The position numbers and the translations under genes are program-made. Shown here one piece after another: positions 9,268 through 17,095 of a stretch of DNA of 64,000 bases; position 1 is the first letter of the stretch, and the number at the start of each line of letters is the position of its first letter. The stretch is from Desulfobacteraceae bacterium (GTDB lineage: Bacteria > Desulfobacterota > Desulfobacteria > Desulfobacterales > JACKCP01): positions 62,001 to 126,000 of the forward strand of contig JACKCP010000004.1 of the NCBI GenBank assembly GCA_020633955.1, in the 5' to 3' direction. The notes beneath the pieces were generated by a model. It worked only from the letters and a program-made list of their open reading frames with translations, had not been told where the DNA came from and did not search any database.

Positions 9268-9293
9268 AAAAAAATCCCGGCTTATGCCGGGAT
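9268..9293 (-). terminator. Intrinsic terminator between rplT and pheS
   Basis: Perfect 8-bp GC-rich stem ATCCCGGC (9274-9281) / GCCGGGAT (9286-9293), 4-base loop, followed on the minus strand by a run of seven T. It lies after the rplT stop (9301) and before pheS, where enterobacteria carry the pheST attenuator; no short leader peptide is apparent here. Confidence 0.85.
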
Positions 9294-9300
9294 AATCATG

Positions 9301-9651
9301 CTATAGACTTGCTGATGCTTTTTCCACAATGGCTGTGAAAGCCTTGGGATCTGAAATAGCAAGGTCTGCCAGCATCTTTCTGTCCAGTTCTATATCAGAT
9401 TTTTTCAGCCCGTGAATAAGCTTGCTGTAATTAAGACCGTTAAGTCTTGCAGCAGCATTTATTCTTATATTCCAAAGGCGTCTGAAATTTCTTTTTTTCT
9501 GGCGTCTGTCTCTGTAAGCATAGGTTAAAGCCTTGTCTACAGCATTTTTGGCAGTACGAAATAGTTTGCTTCTGCCACCTCTGAAGCCTTTTGCAAGCTG
9601 AAGCAGTTTCTGTCTTCTTCTTCTTGCCTTAAAACCTCTTTTAATCCTCAT
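9301..9651 (-). CDS. rplT: 50S ribosomal protein L20
   Basis: 116-residue L20, normal length (about 117). It binds 23S rRNA early in 50S assembly. The basic N-terminal extension (RIKRGFKARRRRQKLLQLAKGF) leads into the conserved globular part with RRLWNIRINAAARLNGLNYS. AAAGGAG lies ahead of ATG 9651. It is cotranscribed with rpmI 28 bases upstream, and L20 represses this operon in several bacteria. Confidence 0.98.
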   Translation of the reverse strand: MRIKRGFKARRRRQKLLQLAKGFRGGRSKLFRTAKNAVDKALTYAYRDRRQKKRNFRRLWNIRINAAARLNGLNYSKLIHGLKKSDIELDRKMLADLAISDPKAFTAIVEKASASL

Positions 9652-9679
9652 CTTAAAATCTCCTTTAACTCAGCTGACA

Positions 9680-9877
9680 TTATCTGTAAGGAAGAAGTTG
9701 TCTTAACTGTTTTTCATTTGTTTTGTCTGCAACTTTACCCGCACGAAGTTTTCTTTTACGCTTGGCTGACTTTTTTGTTAGAATATGACTTGAGTTAGCT
9801 TTACGTAACTTGAATTTACCGCTGCCTGTAACAGTAAATCTTTTTGCTGCGCCGCGGTTTGTTTTCATTTTAGGCAT
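9680..9877 (-). CDS. rpmI: 50S ribosomal protein L35
   Basis: 65-residue L35, highly basic, with the typical MPKMKTNRGAAKRF opening and the HILTKKSAKRKRKLR segment. AAGGAG precedes ATG 9877. It is encoded between infC and rplT as in most bacteria. Its leader contains a hairpin followed by a T-run (9921-9983), so expression of L35-L20 is probably controlled separately from infC. Confidence 0.98.
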   Translation of the reverse strand: MPKMKTNRGAAKRFTVTGSGKFKLRKANSSHILTKKSAKRKRKLRAGKVADKTNEKQLRQLLPYR

Positions 9878-9920
9878 TTGAATTTCTCCTTGCGCTGAAC
9901 CTGCTTAAAATCATAAAATT

Positions 9921-9983
9921 AAAAAAAACGGCAGTAAATCCGCCAAAATTTAACTTAAATACAATAGCGGATTTTTGTTACCG
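9921..9983 (-). promoter_or_regulatory. Hairpin with U-run in the rpmI-rplT leader
   Basis: On the minus strand an imperfect stem (9983-9967 with 9943-9929; core ATCCGC/GCGGAT and outer CGG/CCG) is followed by eight T. It lies in the 204-base gap between infC and rpmI, about 45 bases before the L35 start. It could be an intrinsic terminator of infC or an attenuator/L20 leader. The 10023-10045 segment holds a second, weak AT-rich hairpin. Confidence 0.55.
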
Positions 9984-10081
9984 CGTATAATTTAATAAAT
10001 ATCAAAAACAAAAATAATTAACAGGAATATTAAATATAAATTCCTCTTGTTTAATTATTCTTTTAAAAAAATATAAAATAA

Positions 10082-10606
10082 CTATTCTTTTTTTGGAGCT
10101 AAAACCATTATCATGGTTCTGCCTTCAAATTTTGGCCTTGTTTCAATGGATGCAATATCTTCTGTTTCAGCAGCTATCCTTGCAAGAATATCTTTTCCCA
10201 TTTCAGGTAGTGTTATTTCACGCCCTCTGAATCTCACAGTTATTTTGACTTTATTGTTTTTTGTCAAAAACCCCCTGATTTGTCTCAGTTTAGTATTGAG
10301 GTCATGATCTTCAGTTTTTGGCCTTACTTTAATCTCTTTTACCTGAACAACAGCCTGCTTTTTTTTAGCTTCCTGTTTCTTTTTAGTCTGCTGGTACTTA
10401 AATCTTCCAAAGTCCATAATTCTACAGACCGGAGGGCTGGCTCCAGGTGAAACTTCAACTAGATCAAGTCCTGCTTCTTCGGCAGCATTTATAGCGTCAT
10501 TTATGCTTAATACTCCCAGCTGGTTGCCTTCTGAGTCTATAACTCTGACTTCCTTTTCCTTGATCTGGTCATTGACCCTTGTTTGTTCAGTCTTTTTAAC
10601 AGCTAT
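10082..10606 (-). CDS. infC: Translation initiation factor IF-3 with AUA start codon
   Basis: Binds the 30S subunit, prevents premature 50S joining and checks the start codon. The conserved IF-3 sequence begins at IAVKKTEQTRVNDQIK and runs through LGVLSINDAINAAEEAGLDL, SPPVCRIMDFGRFKYQQ and a complete C-terminal domain: 174 residues against 180 in E. coli. The first ATG in frame (10417) would delete the whole N-terminal domain. Upstream of it there is no in-frame ATG, GTG or TTG before the TAA stop. An ATA codon at 10606 has GGAG 7 bases ahead, so AUA is the start. Rare starts on infC (usually AUU) underlie its known autoregulation. A perfect TATAAT on the minus strand at 10674-10669 may be the -10 box. 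Confidence 0.95.
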   Translation of the reverse strand: MAVKKTEQTRVNDQIKEKEVRVIDSEGNQLGVLSINDAINAAEEAGLDLVEVSPGASPPVCRIMDFGRFKYQQTKKKQEAKKKQAVVQVKEIKVRPKTEDHDLNTKLRQIRGFLTKNNKVKITVRFRGREITLPEMGKDILARIAAETEDIASIETRPKFEGRTMIMVLAPKKE

Positions 10607-10703
10607 CTCTTTTCTCCTTATTTTATATTATCTGATAAATACCAAATAGAGGGTATTTTTAGCCCATAATTATACTAATTTCAAGTGTTTTTTCATAATG
10701 AAT

Positions 10704-11201
10704 TCATAATGAAAGAGTATACTTTGAAAGTTGGCTGTCTTTCCAGTAAATATTGCCGGGAGAAGAAAAAAAATTTTTGAACAGATCAATGCTTTCATTT
10801 CTTAAGACCCCCGGTGTTATTTCGGGTATTCTGCTCTTGTAGAATTGGGGAAAGTTGTTTTTATTAATTGAGCATCCTCCCCCCATTACATCCTCGTATG
10901 CATATACTATTCTTTTGAATCCTGAAAGGGTTATTGCAGAAAGACACATGAGGCATGGTTCCATTGTGGAGTAAATTGTCATATCTTGTTTTTTTAGAAA
11001 GGGAAAATTTTTTTCAAGCTCACGTATTGCGTTTATTTCAGCATGGTCAATTTCAGAGGGGATTTCTGAAAGGCTTTTTTTTCTGCTTCCTCTTGCAATT
11101 ATCCTGTTGTCTGAAACGATTACGCATCCAACTGGAAACTCTTTGTTTTCAAGTGCATTTTTTGCTTCCCTCAATGCTTCTTTCATGAAAATTTCATCCA
11201 T
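10704..11201 (-). CDS. Nucleoside/tRNA adenosine deaminase-like protein (TadA/CDA fold)
   Basis: Zinc-dependent cytidine-deaminase-fold enzyme, 165 residues. Zinc ligands are visible as HAEINAI (His plus catalytic Glu) and the distal EPCLMC pair of cysteines. It resembles TadA in EFPVGCVIV and in the C-terminal RNESIDLFKNFF. It differs in that the substrate-contacting segment after the first strand reads RGSRKKSLSE rather than the N-R of TadA, and the loop after the second Cys is LSAITLSG rather than AGAM. A related nucleoside deaminase such as guanine deaminase is therefore possible. The frame opens at 11213, but ATG 11201 has GGAG at 6 bases and directly follows the upstream stop, so I start there. 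Confidence 0.75.
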   Translation of the reverse strand: MDEIFMKEALREAKNALENKEFPVGCVIVSDNRIIARGSRKKSLSEIPSEIDHAEINAIRELEKNFPFLKKQDMTIYSTMEPCLMCLSAITLSGFKRIVYAYEDVMGGGCSINKNNFPQFYKSRIPEITPGVLRNESIDLFKNFFSSPGNIYWKDSQLSKYTLSL

Positions 11202-11202
11202 T

Positions 11203-11757
11203 TTATTCTCCATGGTTTTTTATACATATTGAATCATCGCATGGACATCGGCCGTCAACTTCAAAGGCAAAAAGAATTTTTTTTGCTTTATCCCTTATTT
11301 TACTATCAAGCTTTCTTTTTACAGGTATTTTTTTCAGCTCAGCTGGAGAGGGGATTTTGTCAAGTCCTTTTGAAATTGTTTTTCCTGATTGAGTGTCAAT
11401 TGTATCGGCATCTTCACCGTTTGTAATTACACAGACCGGGATTTCATGCTCATCAATAAGTCTTGCGCATGCAATTGCACTCATGTGTCTTGATACAATT
11501 GATCCTGGTCCGTATTTGACTATCATTACAGGTTTCTTATCTATATATATGGTGTAATCAACGGTAATCTTAAATTTGTTTTCTTTGTTTTCAAGAAAAA
11601 TTTCTAAGTTTTTTTCAATATCAGTTTTACTGTATCCTTTTTTTTCAACAAGCAGTCTTGCAATTTTTTGCCTGTATCTTTCATCATGATTGTCTTCAAT
11701 TGTCCTTCCTGTAATAAAATCCGTGAGTGTGCCAAGGATAAGGTGATGGGAGGTCAT
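11203..11757 (-). CDS. Solitary HsdR N-terminal-like domain protein, catalytically degenerate
   Basis: 184 residues resembling the N-terminal domain of type I restriction R subunits (HSDR_N_2 type, PD-(D/E)XK fold). The core reads RYRQKIARLLVEKKGYSKTDIEKN, then a strand with VDYTIYI and MIVKYGPGSI. The acidic residue of the E-x-K pair is replaced by Ile, leaving the Lys, so nuclease activity is unlikely. It ends with a cysteine cluster CPCDDSIC that could bind a metal. A paralogue with the same layout lies at 33120-33629. No HsdM, HsdS or helicase domain is nearby, so this is not a restriction system. It overlaps the start of the deaminase gene. Function unknown. Confidence 0.6.
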   Translation of the reverse strand: MTSHHLILGTLTDFITGRTIEDNHDERYRQKIARLLVEKKGYSKTDIEKNLEIFLENKENKFKITVDYTIYIDKKPVMIVKYGPGSIVSRHMSAIACARLIDEHEIPVCVITNGEDADTIDTQSGKTISKGLDKIPSPAELKKIPVKRKLDSKIRDKAKKILFAFEVDGRCPCDDSICIKNHGE

Positions 11758-11899
11758 TGTTTATTTTGCCTTTACATTATTTTTTTCATATGAAAGTATG
11801 ATTTTTTGCCTTTTATGGCCCCAAGTTGATTTGTGCTTCTTTATAATTGTTTTTTTGATTGTTGCATGTCAATAAATTTATTTTTTATGGTATATTAAG

Positions 11900-12955
11900 A
11901 TGACTCCCAGGGAATTCAGCGAACAAAAGGAAGAAAAAAACCTTGCTCACTACGCCTGCAAAAACAGCCAGTCAAGAGGCAGGGTCTTAGATGAAGAGCC
12001 TTGTCCAATAAGGACTCAATTCCAGCAGGACAGGGACAGGATTGTTTTTTCCAATTCATTCAGAAGACTTAAGCATAAGACTCAGGTTTTTTTATCTCCT
12101 TTGGGAGATCACTACAGAACCAGACTCACCCATACCCTTGAAGTTTCAGAGGTTGCAAGGACAATTGCCAGGGCTCTGAATTTAAATGAGGATCTGACAG
12201 AAGCAATTGCACTTGGACATGATCTCGGTCATACGCCTTTTGGACACGGCGGAGAAACGGTTTTAAAGGAGATTTATTCAAAATATTTTTCCCATTCCGC
12301 TCAGAGTTTAAGGGTAATTGACAGGCTTGAAAGGGAAGGGAAGGGGCTTAATCTTACATATGAGGTAAGAGATGGTATTTTAAAGCACTCAAAAGGTTTT
12401 GGAGATATCATTCCAAGGGACCCCGGAGAGGCCGCAAGAACTGTAGAAGGAAGACTTGTAAGGATTGCTGATATTATTGCCTATCTTAATCATGACCTTG
12501 ATGATGCCATAAGGAGTGGTGTTATAACCAGAAAGGATGTTCCTGCCGATTTTGTAAGAGTGCTTGGCGAGAACCATTCTGAAAGAGCAAGAACTATGAT
12601 AAGGGATGTTATATATTCCAGCTATGATTCAAGTAAGGGATTTTGTCTTGAAATCGGCAGGGAGGTTTATAATACAATGGTTGATCTAAGAGCCTTTCTT
12701 TATGAAAATGTTTACAGATCCCCTCAGGTACACAAGGAGTTTGTGAAGGCTAAAAAGATATTATCTGAACTTTATGATTATTTTAATAAGCATGAAGACA
12801 AGCTTCAGCTTGAGTTGATGAAGCTTGAACTTCCACAGTATAATCCCGGTGGTGAAAAGATTGAAAGGGCTGTCTGTGATCTTATAGCTTCAATGACAGA
12901 CCGTTATGCAATAAACCTTTATAACAGGGTTTTCATGCCCTCACCTCTTGTGTAA
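11900..12955 (+). CDS. dgt: dGTPase-family deoxynucleotide triphosphohydrolase
   Basis: HD-superfamily enzyme that removes triphosphate from dNTPs, classically dGTP, and tunes nucleotide pools. 351 residues, the length of the short Dgt-like branch. The HD ligands are seen as RLTHTLEV (His78), GHDLGHTPFGH (His107-Asp108) and a distal Asp in DLDDAIR. The N-terminal RTQFQQDRDRIVFSNSFRRLKHKTQVF block is a family signature. The ribosome binding site ahead of ATG 11900 is weak. It is the first gene of a plus-strand operon with two YkgJ-type genes (9 bases and a 4-base overlap downstream). Confidence 0.9.
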   Translation: MTPREFSEQKEEKNLAHYACKNSQSRGRVLDEEPCPIRTQFQQDRDRIVFSNSFRRLKHKTQVFLSPLGDHYRTRLTHTLEVSEVARTIARALNLNEDLTEAIALGHDLGHTPFGHGGETVLKEIYSKYFSHSAQSLRVIDRLEREGKGLNLTYEVRDGILKHSKGFGDIIPRDPGEAARTVEGRLVRIADIIAYLNHDLDDAIRSGVITRKDVPADFVRVLGENHSERARTMIRDVIYSSYDSSKGFCLEIGREVYNTMVDLRAFLYENVYRSPQVHKEFVKAKKILSELYDYFNKHEDKLQLELMKLELPQYNPGGEKIERAVCDLIASMTDRYAINLYNRVFMPSPLV

Positions 12956-12964
12956 GGAGAAATT

Positions 12965-13573
12965 TTGAGCTTTCCAGGTATTAATATTAATGAAGAAGAT
13001 AAAAAAAATTTTTTTAAAAGATTGAAAGATATCTATAAAGAAATGGAGGTCAGGTATTCAATCGTTGCAGACTCTCTTGATTTTAACTGCAGCGACTGTC
13101 CTGATAACTGCTGTTATACTCATTTCAGACACCACACTCTTATTGAATATATGTATCTGGTATATGGGCTTGAACTGCTGGATGAAAAAACACGCTCAAA
13201 GTTTGTTCTGAAGGCAAATGATGTTGTATCCAGAACTTCTGAGGCAGAATCAGGCGGCAATAAAATCAGGATTTTGTGTCCTCTTAACGATAACGGACTT
13301 TGTGCTCTTTATGATCACAGGCTTATGATATGCAGGCTGCATGGGACAGCCCATTATTTTGACAGTCCAAGGGGAAGAGTTGAGGGTCCTGGGTGTTTCA
13401 GATTTGAAGAGCTTTCAAGTGGAAAGAAAAAGGTTCCAATGCTTGATAGAACAGATATATACAGAAATCTTGCTTTTCTTGAAATGGATCTGAGAAAAAA
13501 GACGGATTACGGATTTAAGATCAAGCATTCAATTGCAGAAATGATATCAGGAACTTTTGGTGATTTGAAATGA
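12965..13573 (+). CDS. YkgJ-family cysteine-cluster protein 1
   Basis: 202 residues with the Cys-rich layout of the YkgJ/UPF0153 family, thought to bind zinc or an iron-sulfur cluster; no biochemical role is firmly established. The N-terminal cluster is CSDCPDNCC (about residue 40) and the distal part is CPLNDNGLCALYDHRLMICR with a further Cys in GPGCFRF. The start is TTG 12965, with AAGGAG 7 bases upstream and no better codon. It is sandwiched between dgt and a second YkgJ gene with a 4-base overlap. It is one of four family members in this window. Confidence 0.75.
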   Translation: MSFPGININEEDKKNFFKRLKDIYKEMEVRYSIVADSLDFNCSDCPDNCCYTHFRHHTLIEYMYLVYGLELLDEKTRSKFVLKANDVVSRTSEAESGGNKIRILCPLNDNGLCALYDHRLMICRLHGTAHYFDSPRGRVEGPGCFRFEELSSGKKKVPMLDRTDIYRNLAFLEMDLRKKTDYGFKIKHSIAEMISGTFGDLK

Positions 13574-14355
13574 AAATTTTTGATAAGTCTGAAAAACTCT
13601 CCAGCAGAGGGATTGAGATAGGTGATAAAAGCAGTTTTTTGTTTGAATGCCATCCAGGGGTGACATGCTTTAACAAGTGCTGCAGAAATTTGAATCTTTA
13701 TCTTTACCCCCATGACATTGTTATGCTCAGAAAAAAACTTGGTATAACCTCGGGTGAGTTTATTGATAATTATACGGAAGCTGTTTTGCCAAAAGATCGT
13801 TATTTTCCTGAAGTTCTGCTTAAAATGGCAGATAATGAAGAACAGACATGTCCCTTCCTTACTGAGGAAGGGTGCAGTGTTTATGAAAGCAGGCCGGATT
13901 CGTGCAGGAATTTTCCAGTGGAACATGGTGTGAGTTATAACAGCAGTGGGGAAATAGAAGACCAGATTCATCTGTTCAGGCCGCCGGAGTTTTGTCAGGG
14001 GCGTTTTGAAAAAAAGGAGCACACAATTTTATCCTGGGCCAAAGACCAAAATGCTGTTACCACAAACAAAATGACTCTTTTATGGAGTGAAACTGCCAAA
14101 TACTTCTATTCTGATATATGGGGTGGTGAAGGCCCTTACGGTAAAAAGGCGAAAATGGTTTTTATGGCTGCGTACAATATTGACGGCTTCAGAGAATTTG
14201 TATTTAACAGTACTTTTCTTAAAAGGTATAAGGTAAAAAAAAATATCCAGATGAAAATCAGGGTAGATGATGAAGCAATGCTTAAGTTTTCACTTGACTG
14301 GATAGGTTTTTTTGCACTTGGTTTTAAGTCGGATTTAATAAAGCTTAAACATTAG
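13570..14355 (+). CDS. YkgJ-family cysteine-cluster protein 2
   Basis: 261 residues. The N-terminal motif CHPGVTCFNKCC (about residue 28) and the distal CPFLTEEGCSVYESRPDSCRNFP are typical of the family, with a later Cys in PPEFCQG. Some 120 residues follow the cluster domain with no motif I recognise. ATG 13570 overlaps the stop of the upstream YkgJ gene (ATGA), so the two are translationally coupled and perhaps act together. The same N-terminal pattern (FECxP...C...CC) occurs in the protein at 15316-16014, its closest relative here. Confidence 0.75.
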   Translation: MKIFDKSEKLSSRGIEIGDKSSFLFECHPGVTCFNKCCRNLNLYLYPHDIVMLRKKLGITSGEFIDNYTEAVLPKDRYFPEVLLKMADNEEQTCPFLTEEGCSVYESRPDSCRNFPVEHGVSYNSSGEIEDQIHLFRPPEFCQGRFEKKEHTILSWAKDQNAVTTNKMTLLWSETAKYFYSDIWGGEGPYGKKAKMVFMAAYNIDGFREFVFNSTFLKRYKVKKNIQMKIRVDDEAMLKFSLDWIGFFALGFKSDLIKLKH

Positions 14356-14448
14356 TTTTAATCTTTTGGCTGTTACGGTCAGATGTCTGAAATTTGATTT
14401 CTAAAATAAATTGTATATTCAATATGTTATTGTTTTTATCTCTGGTGA

Positions 14449-14487
14449 AGAGAAAAAACATTTACCTTTCAGCTAAAGGTAAATGTT
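14449..14487 (-). terminator. Terminator of the YkgJ3-SDR transcript
   Basis: Perfect 13-bp inverted repeat AACATTTACCTTT (14457-14469) / AAAGGTAAATGTT (14475-14487), 5-base loop. On the minus strand it is followed by TTTTTTCTC. It lies between convergent genes, 22 bases past the SDR stop; on the plus strand an A-run follows instead, so it mainly serves the minus strand. Confidence 0.8.
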
Positions 14488-14509
14488 AAAAAAATGGTTT
14501 TTAGAAACT

Positions 14510-15343
14510 TTATTCTACTCCTTCAGGCATGGGTGGTATTTTTTCAGCTCCTAAAACATATCCTCCATCAAGCCTTAAGGTTGCACCTGTCATGAATGGT
14601 GCATCGTGGATTATAAAGTTAACTGCCTTGATTATATCCGAAATTTTTCCTTCACGTGCGCAGAGAGTGTGGTTTATTATGGCTTCCTTCTGGTCTTGTG
14701 ACAAAAGGCCCCAGCCCCTGGTTTTTGATGCATGTCTTGTTTCCATGAAGCCAAGCATAATTTCGTTTACCCTGACATTCGGTGCCATAAGCCTTGCCCA
14801 TGTTTCTGTGAAAACTGAAACAGCTCTGCTTGCAGCACAATATCCGTCATTGAATATAAGCCCTGCTGGTCCTGTTCTTCCTGTTATGGAAGCAATTGAG
14901 GAAAAGTTTATTATACAGCCGTTTTCGCTTTTTTTTATGTGAGGCTGAATTGCTTCAAAGATAAAATGTTTTGCCCTGAGGGTGGTTTCCTGTTCCAGAT
15001 CCCATTGGCTGGTGTTGTATTTTCCATGCACAACAGGCATTCCGCCTCTTTCAATATTGTTTATGAGAATATCCGGGTTTTTGTGGATGGATCGAACTTC
15101 TTCAATAAGATATGGTATTTTATCGGTATCTCTTAAGTCAATATAATGAAGAGAATACTTGCCTTTTGTTTTGTTTAATGATTCCTTCAGGCTGTCCAGC
15201 TCCTCAAGCCAGTCAAAATATGTAACAGCTACTGAACAGCCCTGGTTTAAAAGGTCTTCAGCTATTGACTTCCCAATACCCTTGATCCCTCCAAGGACAA
15301 GTGCTGACTTGTTTTTTAGTTTAAGATCTGGCTTCTGGTCCAT
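14510..15343 (-). CDS. Short-chain dehydrogenase/reductase with altered catalytic motif
   Basis: 277-residue Rossmann-fold oxidoreductase of the SDR superfamily. The nucleotide-binding motif GGIKGIGKSIA lies near residue 18, NNIERGG corresponds to the NNAG motif, and INFSSIAS holds the catalytic Ser. The Tyr motif reads YCAASRAV, so Ser occupies the position of the normally invariant Lys in YxxxK. Either the enzyme uses another residue or it is not a typical dehydrogenase. The C-terminal TGATLRLDGGYVLG is standard for FabG-like members. It overlaps the upstream YkgJ gene by 28 bases and is clearly cotranscribed. Substrate unknown. Confidence 0.8.
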   Translation of the reverse strand: MDQKPDLKLKNKSALVLGGIKGIGKSIAEDLLNQGCSVAVTYFDWLEELDSLKESLNKTKGKYSLHYIDLRDTDKIPYLIEEVRSIHKNPDILINNIERGGMPVVHGKYNTSQWDLEQETTLRAKHFIFEAIQPHIKKSENGCIINFSSIASITGRTGPAGLIFNDGYCAASRAVSVFTETWARLMAPNVRVNEIMLGFMETRHASKTRGWGLLSQDQKEAIINHTLCAREGKISDIIKAVNFIIHDAPFMTGATLRLDGGYVLGAEKIPPMPEGVE

Positions 15344-16014
15344 TCTACCCCTGTTTTAAAAAGTAAAAGCGGGTTGTTCTCAAGTTCTTTAATGTCTGTT
15401 TTGATGCTGGTCTGAAGGTTTCTTATGTCTTCAAGCAATAAGTCAAGGTTGTAGCATCCCTTGATAAATATGTCTTTCATTGATTTATCAAGAACTGTGT
15501 TTTTTGAACTGATATCAAGTATAAGGTTCATGAAAAAATCGTTTGCTTCAATGTAGTCCGAGGCTTTTTGATCAAGTATCCACTCAGAAACAGACATGTA
15601 ATTCCCTTTGCCAAACCCTGTGCACTGATCCTCATTTATAACTGCAAAATGCTCAATAAGTTTTCCTGTCCTCTTATCTTTGCTTATGCCTCTGGCAACG
15701 GGGTAGAGTCTGCATGAGAGGGGACGTGCATCATATACAGTGCATGAGCTGTCCAGAAAAATACATGCATTGTTTTTATCCGGCTGCTCAAAAAGTGAAA
15801 CCACAGGGATTTTAGTTTGTTTACCAGTGTATGAAAAAGTATATCTTTTTAGAAATTTATCTGTTGTCAGGTTTTTTAGTCTTGAAAGTTTAAGAATGTC
15901 ATATCCGGTTAATGTCTGGTTTATGCCGCAGCAGCATAAATTTCCGCATAAAGAATCTGGTTTGCATTCAAATAGTATATCGTCGTTTTTGCTGATTGGA
16001 TCTATAGATGACAT
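15316..16014 (-). CDS. YkgJ-family cysteine-cluster protein 3
   Basis: 232 residues. The N-terminal CKPDSLCGNLCCCG cluster (about residue 17) and the distal CIFLDSSCTVYDARPLSCRLYPVARG followed by DQCTG form the usual eight-cysteine pattern; an extra Cys follows the CC pair. It resembles the protein at 13570-14355 in layout. AGGTAAAACA precedes ATG 16014. It is the first gene of a two-gene minus-strand unit with the SDR. Confidence 0.75.
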   Translation of the reverse strand: MSSIDPISKNDDILFECKPDSLCGNLCCCGINQTLTGYDILKLSRLKNLTTDKFLKRYTFSYTGKQTKIPVVSLFEQPDKNNACIFLDSSCTVYDARPLSCRLYPVARGISKDKRTGKLIEHFAVINEDQCTGFGKGNYMSVSEWILDQKASDYIEANDFFMNLILDISSKNTVLDKSMKDIFIKGCYNLDLLLEDIRNLQTSIKTDIKELENNPLLLFKTGVEWTRSQILN

Positions 16015-16574
16015 TGTTTTACCTGCTTTTTAAATTTTAATTGGAGTTTGAATATACCAAATTTTCAGATACTTCAATTAGAAATTTTTTGGGCGGCTCT
16101 GTTTCTGCATTTTAAAATATACGGTGGCTGAACAAAAGCAGTCTTTTCTAAAGACAGGTTTAAAATTAAATTTTTAAAATAAGTAAGTATTTCTGTGTAT
16201 AAAATTATCAGTCTGGGCGGATTAATAGAAAATTAGTTTTCTGGTTATCAAAAAATTGCATTAGTTTTAAAAATCATTGTTTAGTCTGGCTGGTTCTCTG
16301 GATTGGCTCATGGAGGCTGTATATACTCTCCATTTTTGGGAAGAGGCATTTTAAAAAGTCTTGACAAGCATTTTTGCTGGTGTTAACGTCGCAAATTATC
16401 TGTGGGAAGGTATCCGGAAAAATGTTGAAATCTGAGACTTTTGATATTGTTTTTATCAGTAAATCCGGTGGTTTATTTAGTATGAGATAAACCTTATAAA
16501 AATTACAATGCATATGCATTGTTAGTATAGGGTGAATTGTTTGTATAAAACGTTAATGAATGGAGGTATTGTAA
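16015..16574. other. 560-base intergenic region upstream of aprB
   Basis: No convincing gene. 16122-16250 resembles a decayed R1 repeat (left end GGTGGCTGAACAAAAGCAGT and a right half ending near 16250). The 3' part carries the apr promoter and palindrome. An 81-codon minus-strand frame at 16274-16519 has no family resemblance and was not called. Confidence 0.6.
16503..16531 (+). promoter_or_regulatory. Putative aprBA promoter with an 18-bp palindromic operator
   Basis: TTACAA (16503-16508), a 17-base spacer and TATAGG (16526-16531) form a plausible promoter 44 bases before aprB. The perfect palindrome ACAATGCATATGCATTGT (16505-16522) overlaps the -35 box and fills most of the spacer. This is where a repressor, or a MerR-type activator that distorts the spacer, would bind. 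No regulator gene is adjacent. Confidence 0.5.
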
Positions 16575-17018
16575 ATGCCAAGTTTTGTAATTGCAGAAAA
16601 ATGCGATGGGTGCAAGGGTGGCGAAAAGACAGCTTGTATGTATATCTGCCCTAACGACCTTATGGTTCTAGACCCAAATGAAATGAAAGCTTACAACCAG
16701 GAACCAGATGCATGCTGGGAATGTTTCTCATGTATCAAAATATGCCCAAACCAGGCTATTGGTGTTCGTGGTTATTCTGACTTTGTTCCTATGGGTTCTG
16801 ACCTTGTTCCTATGATGGGTACAGAAGACATCATGTGGACATGTAAATTCCGTAACGGTAATGTTAAGCGTTTTAAATTCCCAATCAGAACTACTCCTGA
16901 AGGAAGTTCAAACGCATATGCAGATCTTAAAGGCGATGATCTGGATTCAGAACTTCTTGCTACTGAAACAGGTAAAACTCTTGTAGCTCCAATTGAAGCA
17001 CCTGTTTGGAAGCAGTGA
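16575..17018 (+). CDS. aprB: Adenylylsulfate reductase, beta subunit
   Basis: Iron-sulfur subunit of the cytoplasmic APS reductase, which passes two electrons to the AprA flavin for APS reduction to sulfite and AMP. 147 residues. Two [4Fe-4S] sites: CDGCKGGEKTACMYICP near residue 10 and CWECFSCIKICP near residue 48. The C-terminal extension that wraps AprA is present. GGAGG lies 8 bases before ATG 16575. aprA follows after 77 bases. Base use is richer in GTT/CGT-type codons than in neighbours, as expected for one of the most abundant proteins in these cells. Confidence 0.98.
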   Translation: MPSFVIAEKCDGCKGGEKTACMYICPNDLMVLDPNEMKAYNQEPDACWECFSCIKICPNQAIGVRGYSDFVPMGSDLVPMMGTEDIMWTCKFRNGNVKRFKFPIRTTPEGSSNAYADLKGDDLDSELLATETGKTLVAPIEAPVWKQ

Positions 17019-17095
17019 TTTTTTTGAAAAAATTGTTTTGATTTGGCGAAATTTAGTTAGATTGAAAATATCCTTTACATCTAAGGAGGAAATAG

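Noticed and set aside
11203..11757. Possible type I restriction system
   Set aside because: Only an HsdR N-terminal-like domain is present, with a broken catalytic motif and no methylase, specificity or helicase gene.
16274..16519. 81-codon minus-strand frame upstream of aprB
   Set aside because: No family resemblance, no convincing ribosome binding site, and it lies in the divergent promoter region.
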